A stretch of DNA of 35,994 bases from Candidatus Zixiibacteriota bacterium (lineage in GTDB: Bacteria; Zixibacteria; MSB-5A5; UM-FILTER-46-8), in assembly GCA_026983835.1 (NCBI GenBank), contig JALSTH010000117.1, positions 1-35,994 on the forward strand, written 5' to 3'. Under the pieces are notes generated by a model that made no database searches, was not told the DNA's origin, and worked only from the letters and a program-made list of their open reading frames with translations. The translations under genes were made by a program, and so were the position numbers. Shown in pieces: positions 7,922-17,183 of this stretch (position 1 is the stretch's first letter; each line of letters opens with the position of its first letter).

Positions 7922-8818
7922 TTAAAATAATGATATTGTAATATTTTGGCTTTCCTTGTCCTGTTTTTTAATATTATTGGGTTCAAAATTTAATATAAAA
8001 GCTTCTATCATAGGATTTCTGTTTCTTTCCTTCCCTCCAATATGGTAGAAATGGTTTCGCGTAATTACATTGAACTCTTTCCATAATTTATTTATATATT
8101 CATTTTCTCGATACTTATTTTTGTACCAAGTAGAAAGAATAAACTTGCCTTTAAAATTTGAAAGCAAATTGTATAAATCATATTCATCCTTTTCTGTCCA
8201 AATATCAAAATAGTTTGTATTTCTTCCTATATACGGTGGATCGCAATATATAACATCATCTGGAGTAGCCTCTGAAATGGTTTTTCTGAAATCCCGTGCG
8301 ATAAATATCCAATCATATTGTCCTATACATACTTCAACATATTTTACCTGATTAAATATTTTTGTTATATATGCTTTTCTAAATCTATCTGGTTTTCGCC
8401 CGAAAGGTGTATTAAACTTCCCCCCTCCGTTGAATCTTACAAGGCCATTAAAACAGGATCTGTTAAGGAAAAGAAAATCTAATGGGTTGCCATATTTATT
8501 AAACCTATTTCTTATATTATAATAATATGGCTCTCCTTGCTCAAGTAATTTTTTCCCTTCTTCTTCGAGAAAAATTTTTACTTTCTGAGCGGTAATTTCC
8601 CCATTATTAATTCCATTATAAAAGTTGATTATGTGAGGATTCTTATCGGCGAAAATAGCTATTTTGGGTCTTAGATTAAAACCAACGACTCCAGATCCCA
8701 TAAAAGGTTCAATCCATTTCCCGGTTATCTCAAAATCGATTTGTTCCAAAATACACTCAACCAATTTTGTTTTTATACCTTGTGTTTTTATAGGAGGAAC
8801 ATATGTTCTTCGGGCCAT
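7922..8818 (-). CDS. M.EcoRV-like DNA adenine methyltransferase
   Basis: This alpha-class N6-adenine methyltransferase (298 residues) has the SAM-binding motif WIEPFMGSGVVGFN (35-48) before the catalytic motif DVIYCDPPYIGR (DPPY at 193-196). Several stretches match my recollection of M.EcoRV more closely than Dam or DpnII methylases, notably VPPIKTQGIKTKLV near the N-terminus, DFLFLNRSCFNGLVRFN and the late STWYKNKYRENEY. The expected target is therefore the adenine in GATATC, protecting the chromosome from the endonuclease encoded 5 bp upstream. Its base composition is clearly more AT-rich than the flanking core genes, and it lies between two direct repeats, both signs of transfer. It could be translationally coupled to the nuclease gene, or it could have its own promoter inside it. 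GATATC specificity is inferred from homology. Confidence 0.92.
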   Translation of the reverse strand: MARRTYVPPIKTQGIKTKLVECILEQIDFEITGKWIEPFMGSGVVGFNLRPKIAIFADKNPHIINFYNGINNGEITAQKVKIFLEEEGKKLLEQGEPYYYNIRNRFNKYGNPLDFLFLNRSCFNGLVRFNGGGKFNTPFGRKPDRFRKAYITKIFNQVKYVEVCIGQYDWIFIARDFRKTISEATPDDVIYCDPPYIGRNTNYFDIWTEKDEYDLYNLLSNFKGKFILSTWYKNKYRENEYINKLWKEFNVITRNHFYHIGGKERNRNPMIEAFILNFEPNNIKKQDKESQNITISLF

Positions 8819-8823
8819 AATGC

Positions 8824-9684
8824 TTATCTCTTTTTTAATTTACAAGGGTCTTTCCCTCTATATTTCAAAAATTCATTTAGGGATGTAATCTTTTTATCTT
8901 TTCCATTTTTATCCTCAATAGTAATCTTTCCATAGTTCTTCCAATAGTCATTAAACCATTTCTCCCCTCTTTTTCCAAAACATTCCCAAAATATTCCTCT
9001 ACCCTCTAATAATTTCCCGATATTTTTCACACTTCCGATATTTGCCGTATTTCCGCTCCCGCTCTTATCACCTGCAATTCGCCATTTTTCCTGCGCGAAG
9101 AAAACAAAATTCTTAATAACAGAAGGAACACATTCTAATCCATTTAATGGGTATATTTTTGTTTCATCGATCTTCGAGACATGGTTCCTTTCATATAAAA
9201 TTCCCAGAACATAATGAGCTATGTATTTATCATAAGGATATTGAATATTTTTATTACTTCGTCTATTGGTAAAATAATTTCCATGCGAACCGAGGGTAAA
9301 ACCATTACATTCCGATGGCTTATTGTCTTTATATTTACTTATATATGTTGTCTTTAGATCAACAGCAAATTTTATTTCATTGTTCTTTTTGGAAATAAAT
9401 GTTATATCTGGATACCAATTCTGTTTATCAGCAAATTCCATTATATATCCGTGCTTTTCGCTAAATTCTAAAAATTTGGGAAACAGGTGAATTTCTATAA
9501 TCTTTGATACTATTTTTGTATCGCTGGTTATGGCATATATATTCTTAAAAACATCAATAAATCCCTTTATTACCCATTGATTGTTTTTCGTAGAAGTATA
9601 GTTATGCAATTCTTTCGCAAGTGATTGAAGTTGATCCAGGAATTTCTTCTTAAGCTTAGTTTTTTTCTTCCTATTTATTTTCAT
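8824..9684 (-). CDS. EcoRV-type type II restriction endonuclease
   Basis: The 286 residues align by eye with EcoRV (245 residues) over most of their length. Shared stretches include SDTK (54-57), EKHGYI, WYPDITF...AVDLKTTY with the PD-(D/E)xK catalytic set D93, D109 and K111, IQYPYDKYIAHYVLG, and the recognition-loop segment KSGSGNTANIGS (about 207-218), where EcoRV reads AGSGNTTNIGS. The match in both the active site and the recognition loop supports blunt cutting at GATATC. An extra basic N-terminus of about 18 residues (KKKTKLKKK) is not in EcoRV. The gene precedes its methylase in one unit with no controller-protein gene visible, an order that would make nuclease before methylase unless an internal promoter exists. 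A broken pentapeptide-gene start lies just upstream. Confidence 0.93.
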   Translation of the reverse strand: MKINRKKKTKLKKKFLDQLQSLAKELHNYTSTKNNQWVIKGFIDVFKNIYAITSDTKIVSKIIEIHLFPKFLEFSEKHGYIMEFADKQNWYPDITFISKKNNEIKFAVDLKTTYISKYKDNKPSECNGFTLGSHGNYFTNRRSNKNIQYPYDKYIAHYVLGILYERNHVSKIDETKIYPLNGLECVPSVIKNFVFFAQEKWRIAGDKSGSGNTANIGSVKNIGKLLEGRGIFWECFGKRGEKWFNDYWKNYGKITIEDKNGKDKKITSLNEFLKYRGKDPCKLKKR

Positions 9685-9754
9685 TATCCTTATTTCCCTA
9701 TTTCAATTATATTTGAAATTTTAGATTTCTTCAAGGCAACGATAGGTATTTCAT

Positions 9755-9853
9755 TTAATTCGTTTTATATCCGCATTGCAGATATTCAAATCTCCGGATG
9801 TACCTATCACATCCCTCATATTCGCATATTTTTTGATTTTTTTCTTCAGCCAT
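9755..9853 (-). pseudogene. Truncated 5' end of a second pentapeptide-repeat gene
   Basis: A 32-codon frame (ATG at 9853, TAA at 9757-9755) begins MAEEKNQKICEYEGC, nearly identical to the MIEEKNQKICEYEGC start of the gene at 5940-7814. It then diverges abruptly to an unrelated tail and stops. Only the first two cysteines of the CX4C...CX2H motif remain. With repeat copy B directly upstream, it is best explained as the leftover of a duplicated or interrupted gene, with the R-M genes joined behind it. It could still be translated as a leader peptide before the endonuclease gene. Confidence 0.75.
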
Positions 9854-9863
9854 AGATACTATT

Positions 9864-9934
9864 CCCAATTATATCTGGGGATCGATCGCTCCCCCATTGG
9901 CTTAATATAATGAGCAAAAAGGTGTTCCCGCAAG
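9864..9934. repeat. 71-bp direct repeat, copy B
   Basis: This is the second copy of the block at 7828-7898, with one visible mismatch. It includes the near-palindrome (9877-9894) and the same minus-strand promoter-like elements (9904-9933). Placed here, that promoter would read through the truncated leader frame into the endonuclease and methylase genes. Confidence 0.92.
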
Positions 9935-10004
9935 TTTTTTTAAGTACTTTTATCGTATATAAATACTCGCCATCGCACGATATATGTCAAAGGTAAAAAA
10001 TAGT

Positions 10005-10033
10005 TTGCCGATTCGATGGTTATTTGCTAAAAT
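10005..10033 (+). promoter_or_regulatory. Candidate sigma70-type promoter for ftcD
   Basis: TTGCCG, an exact 17-bp spacer, then TAAAAT, ending 49 bp before the ftcD ATG. An AAGGGA ribosome site lies close upstream of that ATG. Spacing is ideal, and both hexamers match the consensus at four or five of six positions. Confidence 0.5.
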
Positions 10034-10082
10034 TGGTAGTTTGAGAATATGAAGATGAGGATTCAACTTTAAGGGAAAATCT

Positions 10083-11615
10083 ATGGCACAGATAGTAGAA
10101 TGCGTTCCGAACTTCAGCGAAGGCAGAAGATCGGAGGTTTTAGATAAAATAATCGAAGCAGCACTGACGGTCAAAGGCGTAACGCTTTTGGATCGGGAGA
10201 TGGACGCCGACCACAACCGCGCGGTGGTAACATTTATCGGCGAACCGCAGGGGGTGAAAAAGGCGGCGTTTCTGGCGATAGAAAAAGCATCGGAGCTTAT
10301 CGATATGGAAAAACATCACGGGGAGCATCCCCGTATGGGCGCCACCGATGTATGCCCCTTCGTGCCGGTTTCGGGGGTTAGTATGTCCGATTGCGTACAG
10401 TTGGCGGAGGAATTGGGAGCGGAAGTCGGGGAGAAGTTGGGCATCCCGGTTTACCTTTATGAGAAAGCGGCGCGCCGTCCGGACAGAGTCAATTTAGCCG
10501 ATGTCCGCCGCGGGGAATACGAGGGGATAAAAGCCACCATCGAAACCGACGACAGCCGAATACCCGATTTCGGACCGCGCAAAATGCATCCCAAAGCCGG
10601 AGCTGTCGCTATCGGCGCCAGACCCTTTTTGGTGGCATATAATGTTTATCTGGACAGCAACAAGCTGACCATCGCCAAGAAAATCGCCAAAGCGGTGCGT
10701 TCGCGGAGCGGGGGGTTTGCTTTTTGCAAAGCGTTGGGATTCGAGATAAAGGAGCGTAATCAGGTTCAGGTCTCGATGAATTTAGTCGATCATACCAAAA
10801 CCCCGATTTTCCGTGTTTTCGAGACTATCAAAAATGAAGCCGAGCGTTACGGCATCAATATCACCTCCAGCGAGGTAGTCGGTTTGACGCCTCTGAAGGC
10901 GATGGTGGATGTGGTCGATCATTATCTGCGTCTGGAGAATTTCGAGATAGGGCAGATTTTGGAATACAAACTGTTGAATCAAGCGACACCCGATAAGATA
11001 AGCCTTGATGATTTCTTAACCGAAGTGGCGTCATCCTCACCCGCACCAGGCGGTGGTTCGGTGGCGGCATTGGCGGGTTCGCTTGCGGGGGCGCTTTCCT
11101 CGATGGTCTGCCGTCTTACCGTGGGCAAGAAGAAATATAAAGATGTCAAGGATGAACTTGCCGAAGTATTGAAACGCACTGAAAAGCTCAGGGCGGAAGC
11201 ATCGGCGTTGATAGTGAAGGATGCCGAAGCGTTCAATGAATATATGAAAGCCCGCAAACTCCCGAAAAACAGCGAGGAGGAAAAAGCCAAACGCAAAAAG
11301 GCGGTGGCTGAAGCGACCAAAGTCGCCGCTTCGGTTCCTTTGGAGACTATGCGGGTAGGAGTGGAGATATTGAAGTCAGCGGTTGTTGTTGCCGAAAAAG
11401 GGAATGTAAATTCCATCTCCGATGCCGGTGTTGCCGCTTTGATGGCGAAGGCTGCGGTGGATGGCGCTTCTTATAATGTAAGGATAAATTTAATCGGTTT
11501 TGAGGATAAAGATTTCGTTTCCCAAACGACGGCGAGTATGCTAAAATTACAAAAGGAAGCGGAAGAGCTTTCCGGACGGATTGCCGATATCGTCAACTCG
11601 AAGATTTCGCAATAA
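10083..11615 (+). CDS. ftcD: Bifunctional glutamate formiminotransferase / formiminotetrahydrofolate cyclodeaminase
   Basis: The 510-residue protein fuses two enzymes. Residues 1 to about 295 are formiminotransferase, starting with the signature IVECVPNFSEGRR and containing HHGEHPRMGATDVCPFVPV and FGPRKMHPKAGAVAIGARPFL. It transfers the formimino group of N-formimino-glutamate (from histidine) or a related donor to tetrahydrofolate. Residues of about 305-505 are cyclodeaminase, with SSSPAPGGGSVAALAGSLAGAL, which releases ammonia to give methenyl-THF. The fused order and length resemble the animal FTCD protein; many bacteria have separate genes. The start follows an AAGGGA ribosome site. No other histidine-degradation gene is in the window, so the donor, histidine- or purine-derived, is open. 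It probably has its own promoter (10005-10033). Confidence 0.95.
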   Translation: MAQIVECVPNFSEGRRSEVLDKIIEAALTVKGVTLLDREMDADHNRAVVTFIGEPQGVKKAAFLAIEKASELIDMEKHHGEHPRMGATDVCPFVPVSGVSMSDCVQLAEELGAEVGEKLGIPVYLYEKAARRPDRVNLADVRRGEYEGIKATIETDDSRIPDFGPRKMHPKAGAVAIGARPFLVAYNVYLDSNKLTIAKKIAKAVRSRSGGFAFCKALGFEIKERNQVQVSMNLVDHTKTPIFRVFETIKNEAERYGINITSSEVVGLTPLKAMVDVVDHYLRLENFEIGQILEYKLLNQATPDKISLDDFLTEVASSSPAPGGGSVAALAGSLAGALSSMVCRLTVGKKKYKDVKDELAEVLKRTEKLRAEASALIVKDAEAFNEYMKARKLPKNSEEEKAKRKKAVAEATKVAASVPLETMRVGVEILKSAVVVAEKGNVNSISDAGVAALMAKAAVDGASYNVRINLIGFEDKDFVSQTTASMLKLQKEAEELSGRIADIVNSKISQ

Positions 11616-11669
11616 TCGGCATTTTGATTTTTAGTTCGCAATGTACCAATTTAGATATCGAGGTAATCG

Positions 11670-13523
11670 ATGATGTACTATAAAAGCCGAATAAAAGGGA
11701 TAGTTTTGCTGCTGCTTTCTTCTTTTGTGATGCTCACGGCCAATGGCTATGCCGGAGAACAAAACCTTACGGAACATTTTTGGCATCAGGCGGCGAATTG
11801 TTTATCACCCGGGATGTTTCCCGACAGCAGTATTTATCAGGAGACCGGCGTGGGATATTGCGGCACACCATATATGTTGCTGCTTGCCAACAAGGATATC
11901 GAAGCTCCGGCCTATATGGATCCTTTGGCGCAAAGGCCTTCTTTGAGTTTTTCCTATGATACGCCTCAGGGGAATTTCAAAATTCATTACGATACCAGCG
12001 GCACGAATGCGGTATTGAATCCGGGAGTGGATGTCGATCCCGCCGATGGTGTCCCCGATTATGTCAATTTCGTAGGGGATATCTGCGAGCATTGCTGGGC
12101 ATACGAAATTGACACAATGGGTTATACAACTCCGCCCTCGGATAGCTTTTATGCCGGAGGAGGGGATGGCAGATACGATTTTTATTTAGTTGATTTGGGC
12201 GGCGGATTGTTCGGACAAACCGTCCCGGACAGCGTTTACGATTATCCGAAATATACCAGCTTTATAGAATTGGATAACGATTATTCCTGGTATTTGGGCG
12301 GTTATCAGGCCGCTATCGAGGTTACCACAGCCCACGAGTTTTTCCATTCGATACAGATGGGATACGATGCCACCGAATATCCCAACTCCTATCCGTATTC
12401 GACCTGGTGGTTTGAATGCACCGCGGTTTGGATGGAGGAGCAGGTTTACGACGAGGTCAACGATTATCTCAATTATCTGCCATACTTTTATAATTATCCC
12501 GCAAGGGGTTTGACCGCCAGCGGTTCGGATAATGCTCTGGCGCTGCATAAATACGCCAGCTGCGTTTGGCCTCTTTATCTCTCGGAGAGGTTTGATCAGC
12601 AAATAATCAAGGGTATGTGGGAGCAATGCGGCGAGAGTCCGGGATATAATGTTATAAATGCAATGGATTTGGTTTTAACTAACCCGATTTATGGTTCAAA
12701 TCTGGATAGGGCATTCGGCGAATTCGCCACTTGGAATTATTTCACCGGTTCGCGGGCGGATACAATCCATCAGGGGGTTACATTTTCGGAAGCGGCAAGA
12801 TACCCGTTGATTCCGGATAGCTTGATTAAATTTTTCTATACATACCCGGACACGGTCCTTGCGGGCAATGAGTTTCCATCACCTCCGGAGTTTTTGGCGG
12901 CTAACTATATCGATTTCAAAGTCATAGCCGATTCGATTGGCGGGGTGTGGGTCGGTTTTAACGGTGATGACAGGGTGGTTTGGGAGATTCCGCTGATGGG
13001 AGTAAATCCATTTTCCACCGTTAATCCGCCAACGATAAATTATATTGAATTGGATACCGACGGGGTGGGTGCGGATACAATGTGGGGTTGGACAAAATAT
13101 ACCGATGTGCTATTTATCCCTTGTGCCGTTGGCACTCACGATTATACATTCGATCCCACATATTCCTATGTAGTCCAATATGATAGCTCGCTTGGCGGCG
13201 AAGAACCAACTCCCGAAACGAATAAGATATATGGTAATTTTCCGAACCCATTGGACTTCAATAAGGGGGAAAGCGGCACCTATTTCAAGTTCGAGCTGAT
13301 TAAATCGGCAAGACCGATAATTAAAATATACAACACAGCCGGCGATTTGGTTCGGGAATTGGAACCCCAATCATCAGGGAAACTCCCTCCCGGGATATAT
13401 GAGCGTCAGCTCTATTGGGATGGGCGCAATGACAGAGGCGCGTTGGTGGCCGGGGGCGTTTATATATATCATTTCTACACCGACGATGTCTCGCAAATTA
13501 AAAAACTATTGGTTATCAGGTAA
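11670..13523 (+). CDS. Secreted zinc metalloprotease-like protein with FlgD-like C-terminal domain
   Basis: The 617-residue protein starts with a signal peptide (basic start, then IVLLLLSSFVMLTA, cleavage probably near ANGYAG). The middle holds a zinc-protease motif, TTAHEFFHSIQMG (HEFFH at 222-226), with an acidic segment WWFECTAVWMEE about 25 residues later that could supply the third ligand. The preceding GGGDGRYDFYLVDLGG segment is typical of a secreted putative metalloprotease family seen in Myxococcus-like and FCB bacteria. The last 90 residues are an Ig-like FlgD-type module (IIKIYNTAGDLVREL...WDGRNDRGALVAGGVYIYHF...KKLLVIR), often found at the C-terminus of exported proteins in these phyla. 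A GAGGT ribosome site precedes the ATG. It is followed by an ECF-type and an outer-membrane protein gene with almost no gap. The substrate is unknown. Confidence 0.75.
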   Translation: MMYYKSRIKGIVLLLLSSFVMLTANGYAGEQNLTEHFWHQAANCLSPGMFPDSSIYQETGVGYCGTPYMLLLANKDIEAPAYMDPLAQRPSLSFSYDTPQGNFKIHYDTSGTNAVLNPGVDVDPADGVPDYVNFVGDICEHCWAYEIDTMGYTTPPSDSFYAGGGDGRYDFYLVDLGGGLFGQTVPDSVYDYPKYTSFIELDNDYSWYLGGYQAAIEVTTAHEFFHSIQMGYDATEYPNSYPYSTWWFECTAVWMEEQVYDEVNDYLNYLPYFYNYPARGLTASGSDNALALHKYASCVWPLYLSERFDQQIIKGMWEQCGESPGYNVINAMDLVLTNPIYGSNLDRAFGEFATWNYFTGSRADTIHQGVTFSEAARYPLIPDSLIKFFYTYPDTVLAGNEFPSPPEFLAANYIDFKVIADSIGGVWVGFNGDDRVVWEIPLMGVNPFSTVNPPTINYIELDTDGVGADTMWGWTKYTDVLFIPCAVGTHDYTFDPTYSYVVQYDSSLGGEEPTPETNKIYGNFPNPLDFNKGESGTYFKFELIKSARPIIKIYNTAGDLVRELEPQSSGKLPPGIYERQLYWDGRNDRGALVAGGVYIYHFYTDDVSQIKKLLVIR

Positions 13524-13528
13524 GGTCT

Positions 13529-14077
13529 TTGTATGACAGCCGCTTACAGAGAAAGCCTCTTTTACGGCTTATAATCGCCGGGTTGTTTGCCGCTTTGGCG
13601 GTGGCACTAAATTATGCGCTCATAGCGATCCCCCAAGTCAAGCTGTTTAACCTTATTATCTTCGTCGCCGGGTATTTTGGGGGAATTTATTCGGGGGTAT
13701 TGGCAGGGGGAATTGCTGCTGCGGTCTATAGTATTATCAATCCTTACAATATGGGAATCTTCCCACCCCTGCCTCTGTTGTTATCCCAAATATTCTGTAT
13801 GGGCATAATCGGAGCATCAGGCGGTTTTTCCCGTAGATTAAATTTTTTATCGGGGGGAAAAGCGATTCAAATTCTTAAAGCGGCAACAATCGGGCTTGTA
13901 TTATCGGCTTTCTATAATATTGTCGTTACCGCTTCGGGAGCATATCTTTTCGGCACATTTAAGGAAGCATTTATTTTAGCCATACCCGCTATGCTGTTGA
14001 ATATAGCTGTCAATATAATTTTCTTTGCGTTATTATTACCGATAATAGTACCATTAAAGGATAAATTTAAGATATAA
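13529..14077 (+). CDS. ECF-transporter S-component-like membrane protein
   Basis: This is a small, very hydrophobic protein (182 residues) with five or six predicted membrane helices. The features resemble ECF substrate-binding (S) subunits: an N-terminal LLRLIIAGLFAALAVALNYA helix, repeated GYFGGIYSGVLAGGIAAAVYS glycine-rich helices, and a short basic C-terminus. The S subunit would bind a vitamin or metal and dock on an energising ATPase module encoded elsewhere, since no ECF ATPase is in the window. The likely start is the TTG at 13529, six bases after the upstream stop, as no nearer ATG is in frame. Its stop overlaps the ATG of the next gene by one base, so the two are translationally coupled. 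The substrate cannot be read from the sequence. Confidence 0.6.
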   Translation: MYDSRLQRKPLLRLIIAGLFAALAVALNYALIAIPQVKLFNLIIFVAGYFGGIYSGVLAGGIAAAVYSIINPYNMGIFPPLPLLLSQIFCMGIIGASGGFSRRLNFLSGGKAIQILKAATIGLVLSAFYNIVVTASGAYLFGTFKEAFILAIPAMLLNIAVNIIFFALLLPIIVPLKDKFKI

Positions 14078-16077
14078 TGAGCTGTAAGCTTTTTTTCATC
14101 CTAACGGCTGTAATTCTCATATCATCCCCTTCGATCACGGTTAGAGCCGATGAATCTCCCATAGAAAGCGTTTTTGCGGACACCTCGCAAACGGCCTCCC
14201 CCGACAGTTCCTTAGAGATTCTCCCCGACAGCTTACGAACCGTTGAACCGAAAAAAGAAGAGAGCGAAAAGCCAAAGCGAGAGTTTAAACGAACCTTCAA
14301 TCGAACAGTGGAAAATCTTTTCTCATTTTCCCCGAAAATTTATCCCGATTCGCTTTTTATCCCTTATCGGGAGTTCAACAATATTACGGTTGGCGAATCG
14401 TTTCTCCCGGTCATTGTCGGGCCTCCCGGGCAGGCAAGGAGTTTTATCCTCAACGGTAATCCTTCCACGAATCCTTACTTAATATATAATGGCGGTTTGA
14501 TGCCGGAATCTTATTGGTCGCTCCCCTGTTTCAGAGGTCCCGATTTGAATTCCTTTCCAACGGAGGGTATAGAATCTTTAACCCTATTAAATGGGGCAGC
14601 ATCTATCACAGGCGGTTTCGGTTGTGGAGCGGATGTATTGGATGTCAAATTAAGAAGTAATGGATTGGGTGTGGATTCACTTGAAGCTCCATTGACCGAC
14701 ATAAGGGTCCTGCGCGCTCCAAACGATTACCATAAGACAGGAATAACTATCTCCAAAAAAGGTCCCTATAATTCAAAACTTTTGGGAATAATGGGGATTG
14801 TTTCCTCGACAGGCTATTTGCCTCGCTCCCAATATGATGCACTTTATTTCGGACTAAATATCGGTTTTGATTTATGCCGACTCCCAATTGAGCTGTCGGG
14901 ATATCGTTATCGCGGCAGGGGGGAATATACGATTTTGAATTACTACAACAATCAAGACGCCGAATTCAGTCGGGATATAATCTCCTTATCGGCAAAGACA
15001 CAATTTATGGTTTCCGATTCATCGGCGATTTCGATAAACTCCTTTCTCAATCGCCGTCCATATACGGCAGCGGATCCAAGCAATAGTATTTATTACCGAA
15101 CCATCAACACCACAGGCGGATTGACTTCGGAATATGAGGCTCATTTCAATCGGCATAATTTTTACGCCGGATCCAAATTATGGTACGAAAGTGCACAGAG
15201 CGTATATATCGGTAATCCCGATATGTGGAGGGGAAATATCATCTTCGGGGACATATATCAATTCCGCGGAATTAAATTCCTGTTTTTGGGGAGATACGAC
15301 AGGGCGGATATTTACAACGGCGGATTATCGGGGGCGCTGGGAGTTAATATCGATTTATCGAATGGTTTCCGATTTTATTCCACCCTTTTTTACCAAACCA
15401 TATTCCCCGATTTACTTACAACCCATTGGGCTCCATCTAATTATAAGGAACAGTTTAATATCGGAGATTACATTTTCAGAGAAAGGGGCGCCAAAGGGGA
15501 AACGGGAAGCAAACGAGGTATCGATTTGGGTATAAACCTTCGGAACAATTTATTCTCTCTCAAATCGGGCGTGGTTTTCTCCTTATCGGATGATATGATT
15601 ATCGATAGATATAATGTCGATCAGAATGCGGCGGAACATTACTTCTCACCGAGCGATTTTAAAAGTATCTCGATTTACATGCATCTTAAAACCCCTGATA
15701 TTTGGGATATCCTTAAATTCAGCGGAGGCGTTCGTTATACCAAAATAACTTATGATGACGGCTATCCCTACAATCTCATTCCCAAAACAAGGGTTTATTT
15801 GGGGAGTAAATTCCGGAAAGAACTATTCATTAAGGATTTGATATTTGAGGGCGGAGCGGAAATTGATTATACTTCCGCTCGTTTTATCCCCGGAATCGTT
15901 CCTCAATATGAGGATTACTATTGGATTATAAATGCAGGCTTCAGCATTACCTATAAAGATTTTACATTTTATTTCAACGGCGACAACATTCAGGATCAGG
16001 TCTATTATTCGAACGGATTGAATCCCATACTAGGCGGATACGACTGGTGGGAAATTCGATGGATATTTCGGGACTGA
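14077..16077 (+). CDS. TonB-dependent-receptor-like outer-membrane protein
   Basis: 666 residues begin with a signal peptide (LFFILTAVILISSPSITVRA). A Pro/Ser/Glu-rich linker is followed by a plug-like domain, in which GIESLTLLNGAASITGGFGCGADVLDVKLR mirrors the IExIEVLRGPxSxLYGxGAxGGVINI signature. The rest is a long series of alternating aromatic beta-strands, as in a 20-odd strand barrel, and the last strand ends with an aromatic residue close to the C-terminus (WWEIRWIFRD). No clear TonB box or carboxypeptidase-like N-domain is visible. One-base overlap with the ECF S-like gene suggests the two import the same nutrient across outer and inner membranes. Its length is typical. It could instead be a non-transporting barrel (putative porin). 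Confidence 0.65.
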   Translation: MSCKLFFILTAVILISSPSITVRADESPIESVFADTSQTASPDSSLEILPDSLRTVEPKKEESEKPKREFKRTFNRTVENLFSFSPKIYPDSLFIPYREFNNITVGESFLPVIVGPPGQARSFILNGNPSTNPYLIYNGGLMPESYWSLPCFRGPDLNSFPTEGIESLTLLNGAASITGGFGCGADVLDVKLRSNGLGVDSLEAPLTDIRVLRAPNDYHKTGITISKKGPYNSKLLGIMGIVSSTGYLPRSQYDALYFGLNIGFDLCRLPIELSGYRYRGRGEYTILNYYNNQDAEFSRDIISLSAKTQFMVSDSSAISINSFLNRRPYTAADPSNSIYYRTINTTGGLTSEYEAHFNRHNFYAGSKLWYESAQSVYIGNPDMWRGNIIFGDIYQFRGIKFLFLGRYDRADIYNGGLSGALGVNIDLSNGFRFYSTLFYQTIFPDLLTTHWAPSNYKEQFNIGDYIFRERGAKGETGSKRGIDLGINLRNNLFSLKSGVVFSLSDDMIIDRYNVDQNAAEHYFSPSDFKSISIYMHLKTPDIWDILKFSGGVRYTKITYDDGYPYNLIPKTRVYLGSKFRKELFIKDLIFEGGAEIDYTSARFIPGIVPQYEDYYWIINAGFSITYKDFTFYFNGDNIQDQVYYSNGLNPILGGYDWWEIRWIFRD

Positions 16078-16103
16078 TTCATACCCTATTTTATTGAAAA
16101 GCA

Positions 16104-16131
16104 AAAGAGCCGAGACAAACTTCGGCTCTTT
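16104..16131. terminator. Bidirectional intrinsic terminator
   Basis: A ten-base-pair stem, AAAGAGCCGA/TCGGCTCTTT, with an eight-base loop sits between the convergent outer-membrane protein and mdh genes. An A-run on one side and a T-run on the other let it work on both strands. Confidence 0.8.
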
Positions 16132-16166
16132 CGATATCACATTAGAAATTATATTTAAGGGATTTT

Positions 16167-17144
<978 letters not shown>

Positions 17145-17183
17145 TCAAAGGATTATAATTCATTGCGGATAAGAAGGCAATTA

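Larger units (their letters stand above)
9685..10082. other. Intergenic region upstream of the R-M pair and of ftcD
   Basis: About 400 bp separate the divergent endonuclease and ftcD genes. From left to right it holds a short AT-rich spacer, a 32-codon remnant of a pentapeptide-gene start (9755-9853, minus), repeat copy B (9864-9934), an AT-rich stretch, and a good ftcD promoter (10005-10033). No RNA gene was recognised. Confidence 0.7.

Noticed and set aside
7922-8818. Methylase as an orphan Dam or DpnII-type GATC enzyme
   Set aside because: The matching stretches and the adjacent EcoRV-like endonuclease favour a GATATC methylase over a GATC one.
7828-9934. The 71-bp repeats as ends of an insertion sequence or as attachment sites
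   Set aside because: They are direct, not inverted. No transposase or integrase lies between them, and copy A is simply the upstream region of the neighbouring gene. Duplication of the locus explains them better.
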